Positions 1 to 10,194 of a DNA stretch of 64,000 nt are shown here, in pieces. Made by a program: the position numbers and the translations under genes. The notes beneath the pieces are model-generated. The model did not search any database and had not been told where the DNA came from. It saw only the letters and a program-made list of their open reading frames with translations. The stretch lies in NCBI RefSeq assembly GCF_004664715.2, contig NC_051063.1, positions 114,686,829-114,750,828 of the forward strand, in the 5' to 3' direction. The stretch's first letter is position 1. Each line of letters begins with the position of its first letter. The stretch comes from Peromyscus leucopus (lineage: Eukaryota > Chordata > Mammalia > Rodentia > Cricetidae).

Positions 1-960
1 AAAGCAAAAAAGGACTAACCACAAAAGTATTTGCAAAAGATGTGAGACAAGTCAATTATCCAAAATACACAAAAAATAAAAAACAAAAGCCCCCCCTTAA
101 AATTCAGTAAGAAAACAAAGAATCTGACTTTTAGGAAGAATCAAAGACTGTAACAGAAGAAACTTCATCAAAGACCTACAGATACCAACCAGTATATGAA
201 GAACTATCATATAAGGCATAATATGAATAGGATGAACCCTATCACCCACCTACAAAGAGTAGTCAAATCCAGAATGAAGTGAAAACATCAAACACAAGAC
301 AAGATTCTCATTCATTACTGGTAGGAATAAAAAGTGATGAGGTGACTTTGGAAAAATGGTTTAGCAGTTTCTCACAAAACAAAACATACTTACTGTAACA
401 CATACAGAAAAAGGCTGAAAAAGGTTAAAACATAATTGGCAAAACTTGGGCAGAACCAAGATGTCCTTCAGCAGAATGGACAAATAATCCATGGTACATA
501 CAACAGAATATTATTCAGTGTTTAAAGAAAATGAGCTGTATTCAGCCATGGAAAGACAGGCTCATTTGAAGTGCATATTACTGGGTGAAAAGCCCAATGT
601 GAAAAGGCTACCTACTGTATGCAAGATCCCAAGCACATAGCTTTCTGAAAAAAGTAAAGCTATGAAGACAGTGAAAAATCAGAGGCTTCAAGGGGTTTGG
701 AAAACCACAAAGCATTTCAGGACAGTCAAATTAACCCTATATGACAATGTAATAGTGGATATATGCATATATTTGTCCAAACCTATAGAATTACAAAAGC
801 CAAGAGTGAATCCTAATGTGAACTGCTTGGTGGTGGTGATATATTAAAAGGGGTTTATCAATTATACAAATGTACCACTTTAGTCAACATTTTTGGCAAT
901 ACAGACATGAGGGAATGCAACTACATGGGAAATCTCTGACCCTTCCTATGAACTGAATAG
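1..960 (+). mobile_element. Ancient L1 (L1M-type) 3' end fragment
   Basis: Bases about 440-960 follow the familiar mammalian L1 ORF2 end and 3' UTR: 'accaagatgtccttcagcag', the 'acaacagaatattattcag' block, 'gaatcctaatgtgaactg' and 'acaaatgtaccactttag'. It is highly diverged and has no intact frame. The part before 300 is weaker. Confidence 0.65.
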
Positions 961-1170
961 CGCTCTCAGAAATACTCACCTTGCTGAACCTTAACATACT
1001 TCAATGCTAGACTTGAGCTCAATGCCCAGTCCACCTCTTCCTGAATGTGACCTTATAGAAAAACAAAAGCCTCTCATGTAAAGTTATTAAAAGGAAAGAA
1101 CTAGTTAATAAATGTAAAGTGTCCTGCATACAATAAATTCAAAAGAATATTTATCCAAAAAAAAAAAAAA

Positions 1171-1312
1171 ATCAATGGTGGCACATGTCCATAATTCTAG
1201 CACTTGAGAAGTAGAGGCAAGAGGACCGGAGTTTAAGGTTATCATCAGCTACATAGTGAGTTTGAGGCTAGCCTGGTCTACATGGGACCCTGTTTCAAAA
1301 AATATTAATAAA
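1171..1312 (+). mobile_element. B1-family SINE (old)
   Basis: It shows the B1 order 'ggtggcacatg', 'gcacttgagaagtagaggca', 'gaggctagcctggtctaca', then an A-rich end. Diverged. Confidence 0.65.
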
Positions 1313-1907
1313 TAAAACTAGGCATAAGCCCCAAAGCTATACACTAGCTACCTACAAATATATGAGAAATCCTCAGAATTATGACAAAATCCAGCAAATC
1401 AAAATTCTGATTTAATTTTTAATGAATATAATTTTTAATGCAAAAGTTTAGGTTCACCAATATAACGTTTTTTTAATGAATTCATTAGTCAAAATTAACA
1501 GAACAATTCTTCATGAAAAGAACAATATACACAATGAACATAGAAAACTCTAAAAGGTCATATTCAAAATTCCAGTTCTCTAGAAAAATACATAAAGCAC
1601 TTCAACTGGGAACACAATGAGACAGAACACAAAGTAACGGAAATGCCACTTTCGCCACCAAAAGAACAGGAAGAGCAAATACTAAACCTTTACTTTCAAA
1701 GGAGGTAGGACTCCAACCTCTTTCCCAAGAAACCTTTATACTCGGTTTCTTACCGATTTGATTTTTAAAAAGTAGTAACATTAAACACTTTGAAACTAAA
1801 AATAAACATGCAACTTTCTATGAATTGTGGTAAACTTTCATTTTAATATTCTAAATGATGGACAAAGTTAAAGTAAGCACTTTTATTTAAAATAAAGCAA
1901 AACTTTG

Positions 1908-2058
1908 GGGCCTGGTGCCACGGAAAGCTGAGGCAGGAGGATCACAAGAAAACTCAAGGTCATTCTGTCTCAAGAACAAAAATAAAGGGTGGTGTATATA
2001 CAGCTCAGTGGTAGAGCACTTGCCCAGCATGTATAAGGCCCTAGATTCAATCCCTATT
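1908..2058 (+). mobile_element. B1-ID composite SINE (B4 class)
   Basis: A short B1-like left half (1908-1985) is followed by an ID-like right half with 'cagctcagtggtagagcac' and 'ttgcccagcatgta'. This is the tRNA-Ala/BC1-derived core. It is a SINE, not a tRNA gene: there is no foldable acceptor end. Confidence 0.6.
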
Positions 2059-2192
2059 ATTGTAAATTAAATCAATTTTAATAACTAGAAGTTTTTGATA
2101 ACTAGAATTTTTAATGAGATAATTTTAAAACATTAATATATTTCATGTAAATGCTTTGCGAGCAATCATGGAAGTATATGCTTTTCATCAAT

Positions 2193-2290
2193 CCCATCTC
2201 TCAGGAGGCAGAGGCAAGATTCTGAGTTCAAAGCCAACCTGGGCTACATAGATTTCCAGGCCAACCTAAGCATGCAAAACATAAAAAAAA
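2193..2290 (+). mobile_element. B1 fragment
   Basis: 'ctcaggaggcagaggcaag' and 'ccaacctgggctacataga' followed by an A run mark a 5'-truncated B1. Confidence 0.6.
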
Positions 2291-2572
2291 AGCCAAGTCA
2301 CTACGAAGTGCTTCATTTCTCACTTACAGTTCTAAACTAAAAGACACTTTAAAATTATCTATATAAAGAAATATATAATAAAGCTAAGAAACATGATTCT
2401 CCAATTATATTATTAAGCACTTCTTAAATATAATCACTTTTAAAAAATGTTTTAGAATTTATTTGGTAATTACAAACCCAACAGCTAAAAAGGATGAATG
2501 TCAGATCTCTGATTGTGAGAAGTAATAAAGTTTTCCATGTTTATGAAAAAAAAGAAAAAAGTTTTCTCTTTT

Positions 2573-2720
2573 GCCGGGCGGTGGTTTAATCCCAGCACTC
2601 GAGAGGCAAAGGTAGGCAGATCTCTCTGAGTTCGAGGCCAGCCTGGTCTACAAATCAAGTTCCTGGACAGCCAGGGCCACACAGAGAAACCCTGTCTTGA
2701 AAAAAAAAAAAATTAAAAAA
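2573..2720 (+). mobile_element. B1 SINE
   Basis: A nearly full-length copy: 'gccgggcggtgg', 'aatcccagcactcgagaggc', 'gttcgaggccagcctggtct', 'acagagaaaccctgtcttg', then an A tail interrupted by T. Confidence 0.85.
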
Positions 2721-4084
2721 AAAAAACAAAAAAATAAAAATAAAGAAAGGAGATTGGCCTTCTGTTTACATGAGTTCCACATCATCTGATCAAAATCATT
2801 TGGTAGGAAACAAGTTGTATCTGAACCACACACATTTTTTTTTCTTCATTAATCCCTGAGCAACAACTGTTTACACAGCATTTCCATCATAGCAGGTTTA
2901 AGTAATGTGGAGACGCTATAAGATGTACAGAAAGATGTGTAGGTTGTGTGTGCAAATGCTGCACTTTATACAAAGGACTTGAACAGCTGTAGATTCGGGT
3001 GGGGAGATGGCTGTGTCTAAAAATTTAAGGGTTGTGCTCTTCTATCTTGATTACAAATAGCCATTAGAAGCCTGAAATTAAATGGAAAATCATGCTTATT
3101 TTTCAAGTTTAAAGACTCTTCACACTAGGAACATTAGTAAACACTTTTATGCACTAATACCTATAAGCCAAAAAAACTTCAATAAACATACAATGTAGTA
3201 TGAATTGACTCATAATTTATGGACAATAATCACTTCCTAAATATGGAAAGATACTGCCAAGGAAGTACCTCCACGTGCTAAAGGATTTATAGGGATGGCA
3301 AATTACTAGGCATATTTTTGTTAAATGCTACCATTTTAAAAATTAAATTGATTCCACTCAGTTCAAAGAAACAGACATTAGTAGTTGAGGATATTAAGAA
3401 GCCTAAGAGAACTAAGTTTTCAAAATTAAGTTTTTTAAAGGGGCAAAAATTACTTAAAATGATGCATTTCTTTATTATATATTATATAGCCTGATGTTCA
3501 TGGCATTGACACTGAAAATTGTCTGTGGATAGCTTTTCAAAGCAGGTTGAAGTGGGAAGGGAGGGTTTTAAACCAATCATTAGAGAGATTTTACTAAAAT
3601 ATTAGTGAGAAACAGTTTTACAACAAAGGGGGGGAAGTATCATTGTTTTAAGGCCTCATTAAGAAGACACAGAGGCACCTTATTATTAATACACTAGTAT
3701 TAAAACATTAGTAAGTATATTCAAGCTCTAAAAGTATGGGAATTTGTAAACACAGCTGTAGTAGAGAAAAAATACAGATGTAAGGTTATCCTTAAAGACC
3801 AACTCGTTCAAATCGCTAGTAGTGACTATTACAAAAGGTCACTAACTTGATAAAACCACGTTTACTTCTGACTTCTACCCATTCACTTTAGAATCTTTGC
3901 TGCAACTGAAGAATCAACCTTTATAATGTTTCAATGCTGTATCTGTTGTTATAATTGATCATCTGAGTTAAAGAAAAACATTTCACATATGCCCAAGTAT
4001 CTTCTGCCCTCTCCACACCAAAAAACAAAAACAAATGAAAACCCACAAACATAGCATTAAAACAAACAGTAGGATTTTGCATCA

Positions 4085-4165
4085 CAGAACCCAGTATTCC
4101 AGCATAGGCCAGGAGGGCTGAGGCAAAAGGATGGTCTCAAGTTCAAGGCCAGCCTGGGCTACACA
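4085..4165 (+). mobile_element. B1 fragment (old)
   Basis: 'gggctgaggcaaaaggatgg' and 'ttcaaggccagcctgggct' identify a short, decayed B1. Confidence 0.5.
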
Positions 4166-4529
4166 GCCAATTTTGAGACAAGCCTGGAACTGGAAGGAGG
4201 GAGGAGAAATGATTCTGTGGGTAGTCTTTCCAAAGAATGTAAACAGAAACGTCTACTCCAATTATTATTTATTTTCAAAACCCATTTATGATTTATCCAC
4301 ACTATCCTAAAGAATGTTTACAGACATGTCACCATTTTAAATCCACTCTCTAAACAGGGAAAGACAGTTAAACAGCAGCCTGTATGAGGACCACAGCCAA
4401 CCAAGATGCAGTTTTATAAAAACTTTTTCACAGCTAAGGAACAAATCACAATGAATAATAGGTCTGTCTGTGGCAATAACTTATTCTAACAGCACTTCAT
4501 GAGCAATGTATCTTAGAAGAATTCACACG

Positions 4530-4530
<1 letters not shown>

Positions 4531-4578
<48 letters not shown>
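4531..4578 (+). repeat. (TG)n microsatellite
   Basis: About 24 uninterrupted TG units in Picalm intron 1. Confidence 0.95.
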
Positions 4579-4579
<1 letters not shown>

Positions 4580-5969
4580 TACAAACCTCACAGCCAAAGT
4601 CCAAATGAGAAACAAGATTCCTTACAGTGAATTCCCTTTCAGGACAAGCTCACTCTTGCTTCACAGGGCAAAGCAACTTTCATGTATGATGAAAGTCAGT
4701 TCAGCTAATGTGTCTGGGAGTCATTTAAAAAGAGAATTTACTATCGTTGACTATATCTCTATTTTTTTTTCCTGAAACGTTCCACTGACTCAAGGATAGA
4801 GTGATCCACTAAGCTTTGTATCCTGAGGCAAAGGAGCAACAAGAAAAAGGAGGTGGTTTTACAGGTGGCTCCCGGGTTAGAAAACAATTGGGAGGAGTTT
4901 GTTCTATTAACTGTACCTAAATTAGTGCTGGAGTAATACTATGCCGCTTAAGCAATCGTAGTTATCAAAAATACAACCAGCATGAATTAAAATGTTTCCA
5001 CACTTGATTATTTGTACTTAAATTTATTAATCCATTTCTAATCCCAACACTTCACACTCAAGCTTCCAAATTCAAACCGCCAATGTTAACAGTTCCAGGA
5101 ACCGATACCCAAACCGTAAAGACTTTTTCCATATCCCTTATGAATTAAAAAAGGGAAAGGTCGGACATGTACAACTCACCCAACTTTAAAACTCAAGACG
5201 GTATAATGATGGCAAATAAAAGGAGTAACTTCCCACAAAGCTTTCCCCACACCACCCCGAATCCCTTTGTTTCTACTCCCCGCAAATATAAATGGAATAA
5301 AAGCCGAATACCTGGGTACAATATTGAAGGAAGGAGGTGACATAAAGTCAAAGGAACCTAATGGAAGCTACAGAGGCAAAGATAACCCAAAAGGGAGATA
5401 GAAAAGTAGGAAAGGAAACCCAAAAGGAATGGGAGGAAAATCTAGGAAAGATGTGGAAACCACTTCAAGGGCTGCGAAGTGACAGGAATCTGGGCCCACC
5501 GAGCCGATTTAGTACGGAAACGCGAAAAAAAGCTAACGGGGGAACAATGGGGCGGTTGAGTCCCGGAGCTAGCAGGGAGACACTGAGCCGAGGGCGGCGA
5601 GGAGGTACGGGACGGGTGGGAAGGAAGGGCAAAAGCTGCAGCCGCTGGGAAAGGAGTTGGGGTGAGGAGCTGGGTGGGAGGCAAGTTGGTGGAGCGCGAT
5701 GGGGCATGGTGGTGCCTGGCGCCAGGAGGAGAGGGTCTCGGGGGGATCTCCGGGGGAGAAAATGGCTTGTCACACTGCTTTCTCTTTTGAGAGGAGAGCT
5801 GAGGCCGTTAAAGGCAGGGGTGATGGAAGCAGAAAAGAACACAGCCCGACATAGGAGGCATAGGAGCCACGGTGCAGATAAGACGCAGGGAGGGAAAAGG
5901 CAGCTCCAGAGGGAGAGGAAGACGATGGAGAGGGGGGCTGGAGGGAGTGCGGGGCCGGGGGGGGGCTTC

Positions 5970-5975
5970 ACTCAC
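5970..5975 (-). other. Picalm: Picalm exon 1 splice donor
   Basis: Read on the minus strand the junction is CTGGACT|GTGAGTGAAG. It is a consensus U1 donor, with the exon ending after the first base of codon 44 (phase 1). This agrees with the PICALM protein, in which residue 44 is a tyrosine (TAY). Confidence 0.93.
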
Positions 5976-6105
5976 AGTCCAGATGCTTTTTCTTGGGGCC
6001 CATGATCTCGTGGGTCGTGGCCTTGCATACTGTCTTGGAGACCGCCGAGCCAGTGACACTGTGCTGGGCCGCGGTGATTCGGTCCGTCAGGCTCTGGCCA
6101 GACAT
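5976..6105 (-). CDS. Picalm: Picalm coding exon 1 (clathrin assembly protein CALM, N-terminus, partial gene)
   Basis: On the minus strand an ATG at 6105-6103 opens a frame of 43 complete codons plus one base, ending at a GTGAGT splice donor (5975-5970). The peptide starts [16 protein letters not shown] and ends PKKKHLD, which I recognise as the conserved N-terminus of PICALM; the split codon would be completed by exon 2, outside the window. Residues 28-41 contain K28-A-T, then P37-K38-x-K40-H41, the ANTH-domain PtdIns(4,5)P2-binding motif. In the family, PICALM is a cytosolic endocytic adaptor that binds PI(4,5)P2, clathrin and AP-2 and sorts the small R-SNAREs VAMP2/3/8 at the plasma membrane. 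Start choice: it matches the known protein start, and the context GCAGAGATG has a purine at -3. The frame stays open upstream for about 31 codons to a TAG at 6201-6199, but without an in-frame ATG. No damage is seen. Confidence 0.97.
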
Positions 6106-6415
6106 CTCTGCGGCTCGTCCGCCACCCCTTCCGCTCGGCAGCCGCCGGGGCCCGGGACCCCCAAGCGCCCGAGGGTCCCCACCCCCCACCGCACCCCCCT
6201 ACCCCCACCGGCTCCCGGCCCGCCTGCCGGCCTGGGGCGGGGCTCAGGGCCGCGCGCCGCCACCCGCCCGGAGAGAGCCCCGGCTCGCGTGCTACCCCCG
6301 CGGGCTCCCACACCCAGTCGGGGCACTGCCGGGCCCCGCGCCGCCGCAGCCTCGGGCCCACCCCTGCCCTGGTCAGCTGGAACCCGGTCGGGCAAGAGGG
6401 ACAGGCAGCTGCAGG

Positions 6416-6426
6416 AAAATGGCGGC
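6416..6426 (+). promoter_or_regulatory. YY1-type site
   Basis: AAAATGGCGGC matches the extended YY1 core (ATGGCGGC), a class of site usually found within a few tens of bases of start sites of CpG-island genes. It is about 310 bases upstream of the Picalm ATG. Confidence 0.6.
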
Positions 6427-6446
6427 GCCAGGCTCCTCCTCGGAGC

Positions 6447-6453
6447 TTTCCGG
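6447..6453 (-). promoter_or_regulatory. ETS/GABP-type site
   Basis: On the minus strand it reads CCGGAAA, the ETS-family core, 20 bases from the YY1-type site and 12 bases from the CACGTG site. The cluster is typical of broadly expressed CpG-island promoters. Confidence 0.5.
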
Positions 6454-6464
6454 GCGGCCCCTGC

Positions 6465-6474
6465 GTCACGTGAC
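6465..6474. promoter_or_regulatory. CLEAR/E-box palindrome GTCACGTGAC
   Basis: This is a perfect 10-base palindrome matching the CLEAR element core bound by TFEB, TFE3 and MITF (USF and CLEAR-type bHLH factors share the CACGTG core). It lies about 360 bases upstream of the Picalm ATG. Picalm is linked to endolysosomal and autophagic trafficking, so regulation by the CLEAR network is plausible but is inference. Confidence 0.65.
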
Positions 6475-6477
6475 TCG

Positions 6478-6551
6478 GGCCCCGCCCCCGTCCCCCCCCC
6501 CTGCTCCCTTCCTCCCGCCCCCTTTTCCTTTCCCTTCCCTTTCCTCTCCGG
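6478..6551. repeat. Promoter pyrimidine tract
   Basis: About 70 bases of almost pure C/T on the + strand (mixed C runs and CTTT units) lie just upstream of the CLEAR site; the Picalm coding strand is correspondingly purine-rich. Such tracts can adopt triplex or single-stranded forms. Confidence 0.7.
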
Positions 6552-6715
6552 CGCGCCCCCCCTCCCTCGCTCCGGCGGCGGCCGCGGCGGCGAGGGAAAG
6601 AGCGGGGCGGCGCCCGCGCGCGCGCGACGTGGTGGAACCCGCCCGGCGGGCGCAACAGGAGGCCCGCCCGCGACGGGGGGGGCGGGGGGGGGGAAAGGAC
6701 GGCGCGGGCCGCCGC

Positions 6716-6725
6716 GTCACGTGAT
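6716..6725. promoter_or_regulatory. Second CACGTG E-box (GTCACGTGAT)
   Basis: A second near-perfect CLEAR-type site lies 251 bases from the first, still inside the CpG island. It is preceded by the same CGTCACGTG context as the first site. Confidence 0.55.
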
Positions 6726-6768
6726 GCGCCCTGCCAACAGGTCGCCCCAGGCAGGGCCCGCGTGTCAT

Positions 6769-6802
6769 AGGGGCGGGCGGGGGGGGGGAGGGGAGGGGCG
6801 GC
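6769..6802 (+). repeat. G-run cluster, potential G-quadruplex
   Basis: A nearly uninterrupted series of G runs separated by single C or A bases satisfies the G3+N1-7 rule several times over. It lies on the Picalm template strand about 670 bases upstream of the ATG. A similar G run lies at 6675-6693. Confidence 0.65.
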
Positions 6803-7100
6803 CCGCTGCGCCCCCTCTTTCGGTGCAAGGGCGAGGACGTCCTCATGGCCGAGGCAGAGGCGGGCGGCTTGACAAAGAGGTGAGGCGGCTGCCCGTTTGC
6901 GCAGCTTCGCCCCCGGAGGTGGAGGTGTCTTGGCTCCCCCCCCCCGGGGGCTTCTCCCTCGCTCAATCTGGCGACGACCCCCGTGGCTCTCCTCCTGCCT
7001 TTTTAAAGGCAAAGGCCCCGGCCAGTCTCGTGTTCTGAGCCTACACGCAGGCCTCTTGGCCGTGGAACTATTCAAATCCACGTCCACACCGTTTTCTGGT

Positions 7101-7886
7101 TTTTAAAAGTCGGAAAGGTCTTCTTGCACCACCACCCCCTCGTTTTCCTTGAGTGTTGGAAATGTCACCTAGTTTTGTTTATCTCGACTACTAAAACTCG
7201 CCACGTTCCTGCCAGGCTAAATTTAGATATAAAGCGGCAGCCCGGTATTCGTTGTCTACGGTGTCAAATACGACAGGAAACACATAGCTTCGGTGGAATT
7301 TGAAAAGGGAAGTAGTAGGATGATGTCAACAGTGATTAACTTGACCCTACAAGGCTGACAACTAGGGAGATTAAAGGTCCACACCATAGAAGGAAGTGAG
7401 GCCGGTCGGTAAATGGAGAAGTCTCATTCAGAGAGTCAGACATCAGTACCTGCGATCTCCCCTGGTTTAGTCTTTCTTCCCTTTGGCCTCTTTTCTCCTC
7501 TTGTGTGAGCCAGATTTCCATGGAAAGATATTGACGCTGCCCGGTAGGCATTTTAGAACAGTATTACATCCTGAGTCTCCGATCTATGAAATCCAGACGA
7601 CCTATTAACAAAGCCTTTTAAAATGTTATTAATGCTCTACATTTAACTCAGGGTTAGGGATAAATTTTAAATTCTCTGTGAATGTTAAGTTACCATCATG
7701 GTTATATGTAATCTTGCTAGTTTCAAATGAAATGCTATCGTACTCAAAATCCGTGTACACCATCTGCCAACCAAATCTAGAATACTGTGCTTAAATCTGT
7801 TGACTCTCAAAAGATGAAAAACTAATAGATGTTTAAAATTATATGTGTGGTATCAGGAGTTCCGTGGTCTCTTTCCATTCCCTTTT

Positions 7887-7921
<35 letters not shown>

Positions 7922-8339
7922 TTATGGCTGGTTGAAATTCTGAAGCCACCAATGCTTTTGCCAAGAACTCAGAGTTCTTAAGCCTGCAGGTTTCACTCTG
8001 GGCAAAGCAGCTTGAAATTCCACCAAACTGAAGAACTCCCTGTGGTGCCTCTGCAGTCCATCTGTAGTTTGGTGCCCCATGTTTGTCAGGCAATGGGATG
8101 ACCAGATGTTTTTTTCATTTGCATATGGTGTGCATACATGTATGCCTGTTCCCATGTTGATGCACGGATGTGTGTGTGTGTGAGTGTAAGTTTTAATCCA
8201 TTATAATCCCCTTTATTCTCAAACTGATCTAGTCATTTCTTAGCTAACTTCTCTATCCTTTAACCCTCCATTCGACAGTTTCTGAATCTATAATGGGATT
8301 GTTTGTCTTTGCACTAAAATTGTCTAGAAATTCTGTGTA
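7101..8339. other. Picalm upstream flank, no recognised element
   Basis: GC falls to genome-average values immediately after the island. I see only a (CA)n tract (7891-7918) and a short TG run near 8170; no open frame here looks coding. Confidence 0.6.
7891..7918 (+). repeat. (AC)n microsatellite
   Basis: 14 uninterrupted AC units. Confidence 0.95.
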
Positions 8340-8815
8340 GATTGTGACTTCAAAATGTGCCCACTCGTCCCCTACCCCCACACCACCAATAAATGTGTTG
8401 GGACTTAATCCTCAACAGTGTGAAGAGGTGTGGTCTAATGGGAGGTATTTAGATCAGAAATGGATTCATGCTAATTATAAAAGGCCTTGAAGTTCCAGCT
8501 CCTCCCTCTCTCCCACTTTCTCTTTACCTTGTTCCCTAGAATAATCAGGCTCTTGAATTTGGACCTCCTAGCTTCCAGAACTAATCAATGTATGTTTATT
8601 AAACATTACCCAGTCTTGCCAGGCAGTGGTGGTACATGCCCTTAGTCCCAGCACTCAGGAGGCAGAGGCAGGTGGATCTTTGTGAGTTGAAGACCAGCCT
8701 GGTCTACGAAGTCAGTTCCAGGATAGCCAGGGCTACACAGAGAAACCCTGTCTTGGGGGGAAAAAAATTACCCAGTCTGTAGTATTCTGTTATAGCAACA
8801 AAAAGTAAAACAAAC
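8340..8815 (+). mobile_element. Old MaLR/MLT1-like LTR, split by a B1
   Basis: The mammalian MaLR-type order is visible: 'gggacttaatcctcaacag', 'ggtgtggtctaatgggagg', 'tataaaaggcc', 'gacctcctagcttccagaac', 'acccagtctgtagtattctg'. The right end continues after the B1 insertion at 8617-8766. Confidence 0.55.
8617..8766 (+). mobile_element. B1 SINE with target duplication
   Basis: A full-length B1 flanked by an exact 12-base duplication ATTACCCAGTCT (8605-8616 and 8767-8778). It inserted into the older LTR. Confidence 0.9.
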
Positions 8816-9125
8816 ACACTGACATTATCCTAGAAGATAAGAATTGGATCTCTGAGCCATGGGAACAAGACTCTTTATGATCTACCCCTGACCTAACTAC
8901 TTATTGAGCCTCATCTATTTCCATTCTCCTACATGCATGTTGCCTACTACATTTAGGAATACTATTTTGCTCTCCAGCCTAATGGGCAAGAATCTCCTTT
9001 TGCTACTGGCAGTATTCTGTACTTAGTTCCTTAATTACTGTATTGCACTAACATGGGGAGGGGTAAGAGAGAGACTTATGGTTTGAATCTGTACTGTTCC
9101 CTACAGGATCATGTCTTTTATTTAA

Positions 9126-9285
9126 TTTTTTTTTCTTGGTTTTTTTGAGACAGGGTTTCTCTGTGTATCTTTGTGCCTTTCTTGGAACTCACTTTGGAGA
9201 CCAGGCTGGCCTCGAACTCACAGAGATCCGCCTGGCTCTGCCTCCCGAGTGCTGGGATTAAAGGTGTGTGCCATCACCGCCAGGT
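9126..9285 (-). mobile_element. B1 SINE, cricetid-type variant
   Basis: A full copy in reverse orientation with the 'ttgtgcctttcttggaac' segment. Flanked by CATGTCTTTTATTTAA at 9110-9125 and 9286-9301, an exact 16-base target duplication. Confidence 0.92.
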
Positions 9286-9313
9286 CATGTCTTTTATTTA
9301 AATACCTGATCCT

Positions 9314-9519
9314 GGGGCTGGAGAAGGGGCTCAGTGTTAAGACCACTTTCTATTCTTGAAGAGAACCTGAGTTCAGTTCTCAGCAGCTGTGTTGGTTGAA
9401 TCAAAGCCATCTCAAACTCCAGTTCCAGGGGAATCCAATGCCCTCTTTTGGCCTCTGTAGACATGTGCATATACACACAGAGTTCACAGAGGCGTATAAA
9501 TAATTTTTTAAATAATAAA
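9314..9519 (+). mobile_element. B2/B3-type SINE
   Basis: Head 'ggggctggagaaggggctca', body 'gagaacctgagttcagttct', A/T-rich tail. Nested in the MaLR-like LTR. Confidence 0.75.
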
Positions 9520-9531
9520 AATTTCAAAATA

Positions 9532-9690
9532 GCCGGGCATTGGTGGCGCACACCTTTAGTCCCAGCACTTGGGAGGCAGAGCCAGGCGGATCTCTGTGAG
9601 TTCGAGGCCAGCCTGGGCTACCAAGTGAGCTCCAGGAAAGGCGCAAAGCTACACAGAGAAACCCTGTCTTGAAAAACAAAACAAAAAAAA
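9532..9690 (+). mobile_element. B1 SINE, cricetid-type variant
   Basis: A full copy with 'ccaggaaaggcgcaaagc', the variant I associate with cricetid B1. Exact 12-base duplication AATTTCAAAATA at 9520-9531 and 9691-9702; it landed in the tail of the B2-type SINE. Confidence 0.93.
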
Positions 9691-10194
9691 AATTTCAAAA
9701 TAAACACCTGCTCCTCAACTGGTAGCACTGTTCGGGAAGTTGTAGGGCCTATTTGATGGAGGTAGCCTAGAAGGTAGGCCTTTGAGGGTTATAGCCTGAC
9801 CTACTACTTCTGGTCCTGTTATTTAGTTTCTGGTTGATCTTTCATGTTAGGAGCTCTGCCACATCTTCCCACTACCACAGTACCACTCCACATGGATGAG
9901 TGAAATCCCTTGAAACCAGGAACAATAATCCTTTCTTGAGTAGCTTTGGTCAGGTATTTTGTCATAGAGATGAGAAAAGTGACTGGTACATATCCTCAAG
10001 CCACTGTTAACAGCTGCTGCGATCAGACTTAGAGCATAATGATGACTGCATGGATGGACGAATGAAAATACAACTTAATTAGATAGATCATCACTGCAAA
10101 TCTTTCATTTGATAAAATCTGCCCACTTTTTCACAAATATATCATGTCCATCCTATAATTATCTGTCTGAGGCATCATCCTTACTCAGTATTTT

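Larger units (their letters stand above)
1..5975 (-). other. Picalm: Picalm intron 1, 5' part (runs off the window)
   Basis: This is transcribed-strand intron sequence from the exon 1 donor to the window edge. No reading frame resembling PICALM exon 2 (the rest of the ANTH domain) is found, so exon 2 lies beyond base 1. The first 600 bases of the intron (about 5360-5970) are purine-rich on the + strand and form a CpG shore. Further in, the intron is AT-rich and contains only LINE and SINE remnants and a TG tract, listed separately. Stretches 1313-1907, 2721-4084 and 4579-5350 hold nothing I can name. Confidence 0.9.
6106..6480 (-). promoter_or_regulatory. Picalm: Picalm 5' UTR and core promoter (approximate)
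   Basis: The stretch upstream of the ATG is GC-rich and carries clustered promoter-type sites around 6416-6474 (YY1, ETS, CLEAR E-box), which suggests transcription starts close to or just inside this interval. The exact start cannot be read from sequence. CAGE or 5' RACE tags on the minus strand between 6106 and 6480 would confirm it. Confidence 0.6.
5930..7050. promoter_or_regulatory. Picalm: CpG island over the Picalm promoter and first exon
   Basis: GC content and CG density rise sharply from about 5930 to about 6900 and fall off by 7100, unlike the AT-rich surroundings. The block contains the Picalm start codon, the presumed 5' UTR and many GC boxes, and no TATA box in a convincing position. 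This is the typical architecture of a housekeeping-type, dispersed-start promoter. Long overlapping open frames on both strands here are by-products of low stop-codon frequency in GC-rich DNA. Antisense (head-to-head) transcription is possible but not shown by sequence. Confidence 0.88.
9078..9995 (+). mobile_element. MaLR-like LTR broken by three SINEs
   Basis: The left piece starts 'tatggtttgaatctgtac'. The right piece (9702-9995) has 'ggcctttgagggttatag', 'cttgaaaccaggaac' and 'caggtattttgtcatagag', as in rodent MaLR LTR ends. Between them sit a B1 (-), a B2-type SINE (+) and a B1 (+). Confidence 0.55.

Noticed and set aside
662..847. 61-codon frame near the window start
   Set aside because: It is part of the decayed L1 3' region.
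1987..2058. tRNA-like box A/box B sequence
   Set aside because: It is the right half of a B1-ID SINE without a complete cloverleaf; likewise 35912-35983, 36246-36318 and 59372-59440.
5872..7087. Overlapping open frames of 371 (minus) and 388 (plus) codons, and several others, over the CpG island
   Set aside because: They overlap on both strands and are rich in Pro, Arg, Gly and Ala, as expected from stop-poor GC-rich DNA. Only the 43-codon Picalm segment matches a known protein and ends at a splice donor.
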